DNA of 64,000 nt from Struthio camelus (GCF_040807025.1 NC_090943.1:142620264-142684263), one strand, 5' to 3'. Numbered from the stretch's first letter, positions 22,901 through 37,800 are shown. A program made the numbers and translations. Notes: a model not told the origin generated them from the letters alone.

Positions 22901-25254
22901 TTGGCACTGCCTATAATAGTCCAGTTAAGGCAACTCAAGCGAGTATGCCAAGAATAAATGCTGGAGGATATTGGACAACATGGTCTTATGCTCCAGGATT
23001 TGATGTGAGAAGAGTTACACTGTGTTCCAGTCATTCTAAGTGGTGGTTTGTCAGCAGTAAAGGGCATGGGTGTTGCTGTATTTCCTTTTGGCATTAGGTT
23101 GGATTAGGGAAGCTTAAGTCTCTCCCCTATAGGAAAATATTCATCATCTTAATGTGCGTTGCATATGACTCAAAAACAGCTTTCATAAAACCCAGTGAGC
23201 CAATTTTTCAAGCAGCAAAATTTTTTCCCCTTTGGAACAAATTCTATGTAGCATTTATGATCTGCATTTTTCATGCCATTTATAGCATGAAAAGCTTGTG
23301 TAGCTGACTGTTACACCTTCACCTGTGGACCAGATCTGCTCATTTGAGCAGTTGATGCTGTAATTTAGACTAAAGACCTGGCACGGCAATATAAAATTGA
23401 GATGTGTAAGCAGGTTGTAGAGGGTGTCTTTGCTGAAGTTCAGGGCCATGTCTGCTTTGCGGTCTTTGTGGTGGAGTGCATGTCAGCGTAAAAATACTAA
23501 TATCATAGTTTTGCCAGAGCACCCGCACACTTGGCTGAGGCATTGCATCAGCAAGATGAGCTGCACTGTCTTGATGTCACCTGCACTGCTGTGGTGTGTT
23601 GCCCTGTAGGGCTTTGTGCTGTGCGCTGTGGCATGGAAGCATCTTCCTAGGCGGTGGGAAGGGTTTGGAGTCCAGACTCTTTGTCCCATAGTGTGCTTTG
23701 GCTTTCAGTCTGTGCAAGAGAGTAATCAGAAACTTGGACCTTCAGAAAGATAACAGCAGAGTGTCTGTCGGGGTGGAAGGGAATGAGGGATGAGGAGGAG
23801 AGACCTGCATATAACTCTTGCAAGGCGTTAAATCCAACAATTGCCACTGTGACTGATTTTTCAGTGGGAGAAATAAGACTAGAGATGTTATGGAGGTTAC
23901 AGATAGTGAACAAAAACTGTCAAATCCTACAGATGCTTACACACCAAGTCTGAAGCATAGCGAGAGATGCTTCTGATACTGGGAAACGCTCACTGAGCAT
24001 CTGGATCAAACTGTGATGCAGATCTGAAATGATCTTCAGCAGCTGCTGGTGTGCTCTGAAGGCAGAAGGTTTGTGGAGCTCTGTGCCATGCTTGCTCCAG
24101 CTTAGGCATACCCAAACAAGAGGTCTTGCTCCTTCGGTGAAGGAGTAGATGATGATCTTACCCTGAAAAGCAGCAAACCTTGTTAAGGTGGTGAAGGTGA
24201 TATGCAAATTAATGTGAAGAATTGTAATGTGACAAGATACAAAAAAAAAAATCTGATGCTCTTCCCACTGCAGACCCTCTAATGAGAAAAGGCATGCGCT
24301 GATTTCTGTTCTCGTTTTGCTACCTTTTTCTTCCCCCGCTTCCAAAACTTGCTTCTCAGTATCTAATCAAAAGCAGTAGTTTTGGTTCTGCAGGACTGGT
24401 GGGGAACCTGCTCTGAGGTTAGCATAGGGTCACTTGGAGGTTTCTTGAGATGCATATTTTCAGGAAGTGGAAGATTGTTTGAGAAGTGCTTTTTTTGTTT
24501 GCTTTTTCTTTCCCATTATTATAATTGATGCCAGTTGTAATCACCAAGAACGTGGTCTTGTGTATGTTTCCTGGGCCCGTGAGGACGTCACTGAGCTCCT
24601 AAGCAGAGGCAAGGATGAAGATTTGACTACTGTGTCAGAGGCTGCAAAATGCCTGAACATTCACTTGGTAGATTAAGTTGATATTGGAATGGCATCGTGC
24701 CAGGGCTGAATCTTAGTGACTCAAATATAAACATTATGTAAAACACAACATGCTGCAATAATATTTGTGAAAGGAGCAGGGCAAACCTTACGGCCAAAGT
24801 GGCGGCACTGAGGAAGTTGGGGAGTTTCTTTTTACAGTCAAAAGTTGAGGGAGTGGGAGGAAAAGCTAAGCGAGAGAGCAGAAGTCCTCCCTGACAGGGC
24901 AGTGTATAATGCACTCTTCTGCTTTGTGTTTGTGTGAGTTCATGACAAAACTTGAACCTGCTGTGGGTGAGGAGGGCAGCTCCCTGGGTGAAGGCGTCAC
25001 CTGCGTCAGGGTGTTGTGTGAGAGCTGCGTGTTCAAAGCCAAGGTGTAGGGCACAGGACCCATGAGGTGGTGGTTCCACGCTGTGTTGTTAAGACAGCTG
25101 GAGTGTTCCAAGATATGGGCTGATTGGAGGGGGTCTGGAGAAGTAACAACCCTCACATTTCTTGTGGTCATTCACAGGATCCTTTCTGTACTCCTAGATG
25201 TTTTTCTTTTTTATCTGAAAAACACTGAGGGGAGGCTAAGTAACTTTCTGGTAT

Positions 25255-25440
25255 GTGAAAAAAGCAACTGCAAGTACAGAAGAATAAACTGTTCCTATTT
25301 GTAGGATGGAGCAGAGAAGTAAAGGGCTTTGGCTACAGTCAGATTTAGGTTAAACATAAGAAAGACCTTCCAAGCGTGGGTAAGCTTTGAAATGCAAACT
25401 GTGTTCCTTGAGTGGAGAGGACAGCACGCTATGTCATCCT
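25255..25440 (+). mobile_element. Short CR1/L3-like LINE 3' fragment
   Basis: The block around 25340-25370 ('CAGATTTAGGTTAAACATAA' then GAAAGACCTTCC) and the following 'AAACTGTGTTCCTTGAGTGG' resemble the conserved 3' part of CR1/L3 elements in sense orientation. The same block occurs in reverse at about 10045-10120 in the longer upstream copy. It is short and diverged; edges are approximate and the call rests on remembered consensus. Confidence 0.55.
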
Positions 25441-25875
25441 GGGATGGTACTTTGAGTATATGTGTATTGCAGACTTGCTGCGGCAGTACGGTTGGTTATT
25501 CAGGCAGCACAGCAGCTGCCGTGATGTGAAGTGCCTCTCACAAGTGGTGTAGAGGTTGTGTGTGTTACAGCTGGGCAGGGTCTTCATGGATTTGTATGTG
25601 CACCTCTGGGTCCTTCTGCTTTCCCTTTTCCTTTTGCCTCTGCCCCTGGTGTTGCACGACCTTGAGAATGGCGCTCCCAAGCAGATACAATAATATGTTC
25701 TCTCACATTTGTTTTTGGTTTTTTTTTTTTTTCATTTAAGTTGTTATTCAAACAGAGTGCAATAGGTGCCTCTCAAGGATGCATCACTGGTGGGCAGAAA
25801 GTCGTGTAATATTTAAAAGGTCATCTGCCAGGCAGTGAGTAGATGAGAAAGTTGCCTACAGTTTTCTGGGGAAGT

Positions 25876-25876
<1 letters not shown>

Positions 25877-25902
<26 letters not shown>
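25877..25902 (+). repeat. (CT)13 microsatellite
   Basis: Thirteen perfect CT units in intron 1. No other feature is nearby. Confidence 0.97.
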
Positions 25903-25907
<5 letters not shown>

Positions 25908-28900
25908 AGTAAGACTGACGCTTTCCTAACAGCTGCACAGCAGTTCTTATCCTTTAGGGCAATTTAAGAACACTTTCTCAAATCTGTAGCAGGGTGGAGG
26001 CTGCCTGGCTTCTCTGGATAATAAGTGCAGTAAGTTAAACAACTCTGTCCCACTGAAAAGCAAGCACTGAATATTCTTGGTACTTTCTGGCACTTGACCA
26101 TTTGGGAAAGAAAGAGGAAAGATAGCGGGTCGGGGGCAGAAAGGAAACTGCTTATCTGCAAGCAACAACAACAAAAAGCAAAGCACATGTGCATGAATCT
26201 TTTTCTTGTCCGGAGTTGCTGTTGCCTCCCTCAGTGGATTTTTTTCAGGGCATGGTTGTCTTCAAGGAGCCCTTAGCTGTCTGCCCTGTATTATTCAGTC
26301 CTTCCCTCATAGTACTGCCCAATGCTTGTGGGCTTCCAGTAGGGGTTGCAAGATATCTGCAGTCACTTCCAAGGTAGTCATAGGGTTAAAACATCCAGTA
26401 CTGCCTAGCAGAAGCAGGACAAAGAGATGCAAGGAGCTGCTCCATTTTTTTCTGTTAGCCTTTCTTCCTTTTGGATAGGACAAGTCCGTAGATCCTTTTC
26501 AGATATAAAAAGACACATACTTTCTGTGCTGCTTCTTCCTACCACATACTCTTCTTTGCCATCAACTTAGAAAAAATTGGGAACAGGAATTCTGGTTTGT
26601 TTCTTGGACCAGATAGCAGTGTGATGTTTAGCTATGGGTGTACTATGAGTGATGGCTGTGTATGTGCTACCAGAAATGAGAAAGCAGGCAGGGAAAAGCA
26701 TTTCAAATGCTTCTGGGCTCTTGGAGGTTTCTGATCTTGGTGACTGAATTTGGAACTGCAACTAGCTGCTGTTGGGAGCAGGCAGGGGTTCAGGACTTTG
26801 CTACTGAGAGGTGGTTTATATCAGTGCAGATAAGATGGGATCTCCTGAGTCCAGTAGTGACGCACTGCTTCCTGTGTTCACATGCTGTTTGATTTAACTT
26901 CAGTAACCACATGCAGGAATTTTGTTGGCAGGACTCAAAAATGAATTGGTAGGCTTTACAAGTAATGCTTCCTTTTGTTGACCAGCGCTGGATACTTACT
27001 TGACTTATGGAAAGTGAGTGGAGATACTAAGCGCTTCTTAGAATAGCAATCCTTGTCTTTGTTTACATGATGTGAACAGTTGAAAATTTTGTGTGTGTGA
27101 AGCAATGTGTATCCTTGTTGGAAAATCAGTTTCTTAAACATTAAATCATGCTTACTTCTTTCTTAATAGTTCTATTCTGGCATCTATTCATTAAAAGGTC
27201 AAAATGACCTCTTTTCCTCTTTGAAGAGGGCTATAACCACACTTATATTGGATAATACCTAAGATCCTATCTGAGATGCATTTATTTAACTTTGTTATGG
27301 TCAGACTTTTTTCTCTCTTGGCCCTTAAACGTGAAGCTACATTGTATTTATACTAAGAAAAGAGAAAAAGCATCTGTGGAAACGTGAATCAGAAAGATGG
27401 TAGGGTTACATATGAAAATATAAAATGTGACTAGTAACACACGCATGTTATTGCAGTCTTTGAACCCAGGATGTGGCTGGGGACAAATAGCAAAGCTGCA
27501 GGCACCACTACAGCTGAATGTAGGGCAATTCAGAAGAAAAGATCTTTTTTTGTTGTTGTGGTTGTGTGTTTTAAGCGTTGTATTGTCAAATATCCTTTGT
27601 GTTCCTATCAATATATGACAAAATATCTTAAGTTTGAATGGCCTGCGGGCAAGGATAAATGTCCCCTCAAGGGAGAAAATGAGGCATGATGGGGATTTTT
27701 TCACTGTCATTTTTATATGTAGCTTGCCAAAAGTGGAAGCTTTTTTTTTTTTTTTTTGGTATGTTCTTAAGATGATAAAAAAAACAAACATATTATTCAC
27801 TTACCCTTCATGTCTTATTATAAACAAAGCCTTCTTTTATACCTTACAGTTTAACTGCAGATTTTTTCTGGAAACAATAAAAAGGATTAGTACTTAGGAT
27901 TAGGACTGTTGATCAGAAAAGAATTACGTGTACTACTTAGTGTTGTGCAGCTTTGATTGCATTTCTCTTGTTCGTATTCCCATCTTGCTCAGATGCACTC
28001 ACTGTACCAGAACGTAACCAAAACAAGCAGGTGCCAAATTACATGCATAGAAATTCTAGATACTCAAGTGTATGTGGTCAGTTTGTGCTTGGAGAGGTGT
28101 TCCTCTGTTATTAGTGACATCTGAGTCTTTCCAGGTTGAGCTGAAGGGGTAAGGTTGGCATATTTGCAGTACAAAGGACGTAGCACCACTGACAAGCCGG
28201 TGTTGTGTGTGAAGGATCAATTATTGCGTGCACGGTCTCTGACGGCATCGTGCAAGCGGCTAGGCTACTTGGAAAGCGGCCAGGTGGCAACCCTACTTCA
28301 GAGCATAGCTGAACTTTTGCTTGCTTCCAGCTGTTTTTATTCCAGCCCTACCCAGACTGCAAAAAGCAGAGGCGAATTAGAGTGGAATGATGAGTTCTTT
28401 TGAAGCCAAAGAAAACGATGCTTGAGCAGCTCCTGCGCTTTGGCTACTTTATTTTTAATTGGGAGTTTGTCCAAGATGCCCTAAGTTCAAACAGGGATCA
28501 CTGCTGTGCAACACAAAGAAGCGCAGTGTCTCTCTAGCATTTGGGATATATAATGAGAGTACTGACCATGCTTACTTGGGTACTATTGTAAAATGCCATC
28601 TAATTACAAATAACTGACAATACACAGGTCCCTAGCTCTAATACTGTGCCCAGGAAAAGTTTCTATGAATGAGCTGCTTTTTTTTGTCTGCTGGAGGAAT
28701 CTAGAATCAAGGTCTAGATCTTAGCCCCGCAAACCTCATGGATTTAAAGATTTCTTTATGGGTGTCCTCAATCCGGGGAGCCCAAGTGAGAATTTTCAGA
28801 TGGGACTTGCAGCCACGGCACATGAGGAGGCATGTCTCTGAAGCAGCTAAGATGCAGAGCCGCGTTTGGTTTGTTCATTAAAACAACCACTTTCTAGCTG

Positions 28901-31900
28901 TGTTTAGAAATAAATAGGAAGCCAATAAAAACGTTCAGTGCAACGTTGACAGCTGACATCCCACCTCTAGGTATTAAGCTTCCTCAGCCAGGCCCCAGGT
29001 GTTGGAGGATACACTTCCAAGTGCCTGTTCAGTGGATGCCACTATATTTATAGCTGCTTCTGAGCAGGAGCTTTCTAGCAGGAGGAATTTCTGTCCTTGA
29101 TAAAAGAAAGTTTCAACTCTCTTAATGAGATATTTTAAAGGAGCTGATTTGGATGAAAACAGGCTGGTCAGGAGTCTCATTATCTCTTTTTCTATACTCA
29201 TCAGATTGCTTATGAAGATAACTGTTTTGGATTCTTAAATTCAAGACCTGTTGCCTTGATTAAAAAAGAACAAATACATATTTTTAATCCCTATTTTTTT
29301 TCCTCAACTTTGGCAGTGTCAGCCTTTCATTGCATGCAAGATGGTTTCTATCCCAATTTAGTGTTACCATAGAGAGGGGAAAAAAGTTTTTATATGTAGA
29401 TCTGTCATATTTGTTTGATTTTCCTTTTTAAACTAAGTTATTCAGCTCTTTTGTTTTCAGTATTTCTAACCTGTGATCATTTTAAGCATGGCTCAAGGTA
29501 GGGTTCTTTGCTCTTACTCTGAACGCTTCAGGTATGTGATCTTGGGCAGCTTCAAAAACAGAAAGCTTTTTCCATAAGATTCTCAGCTTTCAATTAATTG
29601 GGTGACTCTGAGATTGTATTTTTTTTCCTTAAAATGTGAGATACCATGATAAATAGTTGGCACCATTCAATGTATTGCAGAGTATTAAAACAGAGTAGTT
29701 TAAAGAATGACTGAAATTTTTCCTCAGTGGTTTGTTAAGTAACCAAGGTAATTGATCCAGTAGAACAATCTTATAGTTAAATCTGTAATGTTGATGCAGC
29801 AAATCTTTGGTTACATCTGATGTTGATCGCATTAATAAGCAAAGTAATTATGACAGTGACAGAAATTTTCTGTGTTTTGGAATGCAAATGTTAAGATGTT
29901 GTACTGATTTCCTCCGCCTCCCCTCCTGCCTTGTGTGGGAGTGGGGAGCAGGCTGTGTTGAAAGATGTGCTTTGACTCCTTTGGCTTGGATTCATACAAA
30001 AGTAAAGGTTTCCCAAAGGGAGATGTTTGTTCTGAAGGCTTAAAACAAACACAAACGAAGCTCAGTGATATCTAGGTTCTTCCCCCCACCCCCAAACTAG
30101 TTTTCTTATGAACACAAAAAAAGCAAAATGCTAAGATTCAAATTCTGGGGTTGCTAAAGTCAGCAGAGCACTCACCATTGACGGCAGTGGCACCAGAATT
30201 TCACCTGGCATTTATTTAAAATATTTGTGCTCCTTTTTCCTGCAGTAGTGCAAACAGGTCTTGTGAATCTTTGAGATTCTGTCTCTGTGCTTTCACAGCT
30301 AGTGAAAAGCTTGTATTGGAACAAAATGGATTTTTCAGTGGCTTAATCTGTCCCATAGCCTTATAACAAGCTTATGTTTTATGCTGATTTGTTGCAACTG
30401 CACTGATATATCCAGTAGTTCCAATAGCAAAATGCTAATCTTAAAGAAATAAAACTGTCTTCTTACTGGCAGACATGACAAGCATAGGGAGGATGGGAGT
30501 CTGCTCTCTTGTTAGTTAATTTGGTAGGTGATAGCTTTAGTTCAGCATCTGGCTTTTGCAGAGGGATTGGGGATTGCAGAAGCCAAGCCTTGTCTCCTTT
30601 CTCTTGACTCTGAAATATTTAATGCTTATCCTAAGGAAGGTTTGCTTACAGTATGGTGGGGCTGTAAGTTTAAAAAAATGCATAAAGTACTGCAAGTAGT
30701 GATATTCGGCAGCCTGAGGGCAATACTGTCCTTGCTTATTCCCTGCTGAGCAGGTAGGATCAGTGAACAGACTGCGTGCCCTGTTGTTCAGGCACAATCG
30801 TGAAATCGTTGCAACCTGGCCAGTTGTAGCTGGCAGCAGTTGTTTCTTCCACGGAAAAGGTGTACGGAGAGGCTTCACCTTTGACAAAGTATTTCTTGTA
30901 ACTGCATCTTGCCTAGCTCTTTCTGAGGCTGCAAAAGATGTAGCCTCTTTCCTCCTATAGAGGAGTGTTGCTTTGTGGTATCTGTTTCACTTGATACTGT
31001 GTATTGTGGTTTATTGAAGCCAGGTTGATCCAAAATTAGCAAAAAGGACGAGATTCGGTTTTTTGATCTATTCTCAGCCCTGCCATGGGCGCCCTTTCTC
31101 AGGGAAGACTTTCAAGTTCTCTAACTTTGATCCAGAAGAATTATGTCTTGGGAGTTAGTGCAATCCTCTTTGTGCAGCCCCTTTACTTGTCTCAGCTGTT
31201 TAAGTTGCGTTCCTGTAAGTTAACTTGCTGCTCTTTCAGTCAGCCTGCCACATAGAGATACCATGCAAATATAATATTTAAGCTTCATTGTCTTTACTGA
31301 ATCTCTATTTGGAACTTCGGATGCGGGGCACTACTTCATTGGACTCTTGAAGCTCTTGGCTTATTCATGCCTTGCCCTTGAAAGTAACACTGGTTCACTC
31401 TCCCTCTGCCATCCAAGGCTGAGAAAAGTGTGATTTTTGGTAATGGATCTTGCTGCGGAAGAGTAGTTTCAATCAGTTGCATGTCTCATTTTCACCTGGG
31501 TGGGTTTGGATGATTCCACTGGGTGTGTTTCCTACATGACTTCTGCAATGAAGTACCAAAAGGCCTTTGGGAACCTCTAGGTGAGTCTGTGAGACATAAC
31601 CTGAGCCTGGTTAGGTGCCTGGGCTCTGTTGTGGTTCAAGATACTCCCATGGTTTAGAGCTGCAATCTCTTTTTTATTTTTTTTTTATATCTTTATTTTT
31701 TTTTTTAGCAACTCTGAAGTTCAACTGCTTGGATCTTAATTTCAACGAGAGCACACAAGATTTTCAGCTGACTTTTACCTCCTCTTCTCTACTTCAGTTG
31801 CCACTTTTTTTCTTACTTGTTTTTGACAAAGGAAAGGAGAATATTAATCTTAAACTCAAAATGACTATGAATCCTTACCCTGTCAGGGAACCCTTTCACC

Positions 31901-34783
31901 TACTGAAAGATGTGGCGTCTATTCAGTTGATGAAACTTCAAATCAAAGTATTTTGGATTTGTTTGGAGAGAAGGGTGCTTGACAGGAGTTTGAATTATGG
32001 TAGAAATAGTGGTTGATGTAGATAATAGGAACCAGCTAAATAAATGAATATATGCCCCTGGAATGGAGCGATTTCATGGAAAAGCATACTTAAAACTACT
32101 TAAAAAAATTCATTGAAAAGGATGAAGGAAAACTGAATGGTGAGGTTGATTACTAACAGTCCTAGATAAAGCCAGAATTTCTGCTCCAGATATTTGTGCT
32201 GCTTTCTCAAAGGGCTGTGTAGCTGGGGACAGAGTTCTTTGCTCTCTTCTGCTGTGTTCAGACCAAGACAGTCGGATGAGACCACTGTTAGGCTTTCCTA
32301 ATGAACTGGTCTGCTTTAAATTAAAAATTTAGTATGATACATTTTATAGGCCCAAGATGATTAAATTTTAAAGAGATTTCTTTTTTTCATCTTGCTCCTA
32401 GAAACTATGCTATTTGCCCTTTTAGGTCACTGGCAGTCCATGTTTTGATTTTTTGCATGATACACTTCCCATGCAGGTTGTTTTGCTTTTCTTTAAACAA
32501 ATAAGTTTATCTGATAAAATAAATTGTTTGTTTTATCTTTTTTTTTTTTTGTCTTTGGCTGTATGGAATGACAAAATGAGGCTGATAACATGGAGAGGCT
32601 TTCAAAGCAGGTTTTTCTTCTGTAGTAGTAGTGTTCTCCACAGTTGCATGCCCTTTTTACTTCTCTCTTCTTAGATGTTTTATGCAACTGTAACTCTTTC
32701 AAGCATCTGTTCAGTCATAGTGACACCCTCCCTCCAATTTTCAATCCTCTTAGTCCCACTATTTACTTATGTTGCCACAGATGGTGATCTTCATGTAATG
32801 GTTGTGGGGTTTTTTTTCATTCTTTTAAGAAACTCTTAAACTTACCCTATTCAAATTCCCTACACTACTTCAACTGGAAAATTCAGATGTTATTCTCACC
32901 CTATTGAACTTTTACCTCTGACCTTCACTTATAGACCAGTATAAGTTTTATTTTTGCAGAAAAAGTAATATTAGCAGGCTGAACAGCTCATTGAGACTAG
33001 ACCCGGTAACCAAAACTACAGTGTCAAAGGCTGGGAAAAAAAAAAAGTCAAATTAGGATTTCTTACCTCAATGAATGTCAGAGTAATGTCTCTATAGGTA
33101 GATGTTACTGTCATGAGAACTAAGTTGGTGAGCAGGTTGTGTGATCTGAGAAATATTTTTTAAAAATTCCATTGTCCTAATTTGAATATTCAGACTTAAG
33201 AAATTTGTATTTCTTTCCCCAAAATGTAAAATGCAAACTCAGCATTATACAAGAAGAAAGCTTTCAGTATTGGTAAAATAATCTGTAGGAGAAGAGGCAC
33301 GTGATCTGCCAAGGAAATGTTGCTATGGTAATATGACTGAGTGCTGGAAATGATAGATCATATATTGATAGCATCGTAGTGGATCAGAATTTGGATGGAA
33401 CCAGTTCCCATGCGCTGATCCAGCTTCAATTTGTCTGCAACAGCATGACCAGCAGGCAGCTATAGATGAGGTCAATGCTTTTATAGAAAAAAAGGCCACT
33501 TGATCATTGGTTTGTTTTCTCCCCTTGATAACAATTACTCAGCTGCTTTCAGATGGTCGTGTATGGCAGCGCTGAACGTATTTGACTAACAAATAGTAGG
33601 TTCATATTCTAGTGAGATGTTTCATACTCACTGGTTTTGTTTCTCCCCAGTTGCACGTCTTGAAGACAGAAAAGGTTATTTAGGAACATACAGTCTTGTC
33701 CTCTAAGTGAAAGAATTCATTCTATCCTTTGAATTCAGACTCGAATAAAAGTAGGTGCTAAGCCTCAAAGATACTGGGAAATTGACTACGTGGAATTCTG
33801 TTCCGGACCCCATTGCCCATGCTGTTTGTTCTTGTTTGTGCATGTTTTTCAAAGAATCTGTGCCCTGACTATTGAGCTATACTCAATGCAGTGTTTTTTA
33901 AACACTAGCCGTTCTTCTCTGGTTGTCTACATCAAATGAGACTAAACTGAAGTTAACAGTGAAAAATCTTTGTTACAGCCTAACATAGCAAAACGATCAA
34001 GGTCTTGTCTTACTTGTTTTGCATGGAACAAGGAGTTGCTGTCTGTCAGCTTCTCTGGACAGATAAGATTTTTTTTTCTTGAATTTCAAGAGATTAGAAA
34101 CCCAAACATTGGATAAGAAGTGAATCAAAAGTGAAGAACGGAGAGCTGTTTGAACAGTATATAAAGGGTGAGCTCACTGGTGAAAGGAAATACAGATTCT
34201 CATATGAGAATGGTCCTGAGTTATGGTGGATCCTCTTTAAAGGCAAAAGGATGCTGTGGTATCCAGTCTGGTTTTAAGGCCTACTGATACATGAAGCCTA
34301 CCCTGAAAAGGCTGCTATTATCCCTGATACTCGCAGACTCTCTTTGCCGAGAAGGCTAAAACTAGTGTGAGTAATATCTGCAATTAATAGGTTTTCCCTA
34401 CCCACAATTGGGTGTTTCTGACCTGTGCTTGGTCTCTTGAGGTGCTCTGTCTTAGCAGTGCTAGGCCCTCTACTTCTCGTTTTTTAGAAGGGGGAACCTT
34501 GTGCTTTTGTGCTTTGGCTTCAGCTGTTACCTGCTGTGAATCTTCCAGCAAGTTCAAAAGGAATTGAGTTCCTCCTAAAATGTTACCTCTTTTGGGAACT
34601 ATGTGACTAGCGAAAGCTTGCAGAAATGCAAGCTGGTCTTCTCAAAAATGAGACAGCTTTTGTTAGTTGACTGGTGTACAGTGTTCTAGATTCCTTCTTT
34701 TGGACTGGAAAAGTAAAGCTGGCATTCGCATTTGTGCTAGTGTCGTGACCTGTCTCCGACCTAAAACAACTCTGTGCACTGAG

Positions 34784-34819
34784 CAGTGCATTCCATATAA
34801 TCAGTGCATTCCATATAAT
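34784..34819. repeat. Exact 18-bp tandem duplication
   Basis: CAGTGCATTCCATATAAT occurs twice in succession (34784-34801, 34802-34819) with no mismatch, in intron 1. The unit contains CCATATAAT, which is near a CArG box (CCW6GG) but lacks the final GG. Confidence 0.95.
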
Positions 34820-37800
34820 TCTCTTTGGGAGCCTTTTTGGTGGGATCCTCTTTTTTTCTTTCTCTTTTTAAACAGAGGACTGTATTACATTTCTGAATGT
34901 AACTTCATAGCTGTGGCTATGCTTTATTTTCATGATACTATAGGATACTGTTAAGGTGTATGTTAATGGGTGGCCTGTTTGGCACCTCAGGAAGAGAAAG
35001 GATCACTACTCTTTGTCCGTTGCAGCAGATATCACGTGCAAAAGTCTCCTCAATGCTATGATAGCGTGATTAGTAAAATAAGAATTTCAATTCTTTGTTT
35101 TTTCCGGTTTCTAATCATTCTGCATTCTCTTGCCTTCCTGCCTACAAAATAAACCTTGGTTGCTAGTCTTCTCTTGTAACGCTAGCCGTATGTTGACAGT
35201 TCTTCCTAGTTCACTGCAGACATGCCCACCTAACCAGACAGCTACCTCTTTTTGCTGTTCCAGAAATTAACTTCTTGGTCCTAGCAAGCGTTAGTACAAG
35301 TGTGAATGGAAACAAGTTGAAGCGAGTCATTTGTGTATGTTAGTTAAAAAAAAAAAATAAAAAGAATTTACTTTCCTTTTATTCTCCATGTTAATGTCCG
35401 CTAATGATGGGTCATCTTATATAGCCAGCTACTGTTCAATCAAGCCCCGAATGTCTTAGAGCCAGCTCATGCTATTAGTCTTTTTGCCTTTGTCTTTTAA
35501 TTTCAGCACTGGTAGTGAAGCTGGGATCTGTTTCCTAAAAAAAGAAAGCATCTAACAGAGAGGAGTATAGTGGGGTGGTTTATTGTTGTAGGGTCTCTTT
35601 TTTTTTTTTTTTTTTTTCTTGGTAGGATTCTTGCTTATGTGTTCCAAGTAGCCTTAATAAGGTACTGTCTCAGCTCCAGAAGCCACCTGTTTCTGAGGTT
35701 ATTGGAAAAGGTGGAGGGTGCTGGATAACAGGTTAGACAGTGAAAAAGCCATTTTTGTAGGTATCTGGCTGACTGCCCACTGAGATGATTTGAATGCTGC
35801 TGAGATTTTCCTGTATAATAACGCGTTAGAAAGCTGTAGAACCTTAAGTGGGTGGTGGGCTTTAATTATTCCATTTAACTGACCTAGGCAGGCTGGGGCA
35901 TATGCTTAATTGTACAGCATCTGTTACCTGGACGCAGATGGAGTTCAGATGGACTTACTGAAAACATGTCACAAAGTCTGGGTGAATTTTCCCTGGGGTT
36001 TAGCAGGCATTTCACCAGCTTTTTCACAAAAGCAATCTTCAGTTTCTTGTGAGGTGTTAACTCTTTTGTTGTAAAGCTTTTCGTTCCAGGAAGAGCAAAT
36101 TCTGCGTGCTTGAACTAATGCACAAGGGACAGCCATAAGCTCACTTTATAGTCTTTATAGTCCTCTATGAGGAATAAGATGAGAGAAATGTCTCTTTAAC
36201 GACCTTCCCAGCACAAGGAGATGGTATCTCGCTCATCTGGCTTTTTTTAAATGGGATTCATTATGTTACAAGAACCCTGAATGTGACTTCCTCTTTTTCT
36301 CTGGCTCGCTCTTTACCTACTATTTAAATGTCTCCAGATGCAAGTTTATGCTCTAAGGGAGTGATGCAAACTCTTTGCCAAGATGACAAAGTGTGTGGCA
36401 TTATAAAATGTTTATATTCCTGTAGATCGCTGCTTATTTTTAGCAGGGTAGTTTGTGGGAGCGAATGAGTCATGTTGGTCTTCACATTTTGCAGTAACTT
36501 GAATGTCACTTTCTCAATACTAGAATGAAAAACTTGAAAATTTTTTTTTTGCTTCATTATTTTTCTTTATGGTTGGTGTTCAAAAGTAACTGCTGTCTTT
36601 GGCAAATCAGAATATGTGGAACGTGCAGGAATTTTGTTTTGTGGAACTTAATGAGCCTAGCCTTAATTGTTAATCCAGAAGGAAAAGGAGATGGGAGTGC
36701 TCAGACTTTTCAAAATTGGAATGGTCTTAACTTCTACTTCTGAGGCTTTAACATAGACCCTCGGAAATTGTGAAATGCCGAAATATATAAAAGTGCCCAT
36801 CTCTAGAAAGTAAATGGTGACAATAACTTGCAAGGGAGGTCTGTGCATGCTTCAAAAGAAACATGCTACTTTGTGTGCTCCAGTGTTGCCGTGTATAAAC
36901 TCAGTCCCTGCACATGACTGTCCACTGTTTTCTCATCTGATTCTGAAACTGCAAATGAGAACAGAAATTCATCCCTGAACTCATAGATTGAGAGAGCCTG
37001 CTCCCAGTCTTGCTACAGCTTTTAACCGCTAATCTGAGACTGGAGTTTTTACAATGACAGAGCCAAGATTTGGCAAATGTGGATGATCGTATTTTGCAAC
37101 TGTAAAGAAGTATTAAAGAAGTATTTGCATTTAATGAAGGTGGCGTTTAATAACTCTGGGAATCTTGATTAAGCAATTACCTTTTTGTTAACTGTATCAG
37201 TGTGTGAAAAATTTTCTTTTCAGGGTCAACGTTCCTTCTGCAGCTGCCTCTGAACAATGATACGGGTTTTACAATATTTGTAATTTTCAGAAATTATATG
37301 GAAATGGAGCTTTGCCAATCCAATAATTAAAAAGTGGTAGGCTGTTCACATTTTCATACATCTGATTTGGAATGAATACGTGAACAGCTGTTACGGTGCT
37401 GCTTCAATGATGTACGACGAAGTAGTTCAACTACTGATCTCTGTCACAGTGCTTATAGGATGACAGCTTGCATAGGAATACACTGGCTAACTTTTCGGTT
37501 CAGAGGTATGATACTTTTATTGTAAGTCATGGTTGGGTGTTGACAATTTACTTGACATTTATGTGCTCTTAGCAAATCATGGGTTTCTTAGTCTCAGGCT
37601 TTATTATGAATAAACTTGACTCATATTTTGGAAGGAAGTAGACAACTTGGGGAGGGGTGCGGAAGTGTGTATGATAATTCATTGCTTCTCTGGGCAATGA
37701 TTTGGGGGCGGGGGGAAGCAGCTCAAGTACTTACCTGTAGATTCTTTGTAGTGGTTTAATTATATTTCAAGCATCTGGGGCGGGGAGGAGAGGGCAAGAA

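Noticed and set aside
24627-25171. Overlapping 150- and 101-codon minus-strand open frames
   Set aside because: Two different frames of the same region with no recognisable motif, best explained as chance.
27348-27800. 150-codon minus-strand open frame
   Set aside because: No recognisable domain; it includes translated poly-T sequence and lacks promoter or splice context.
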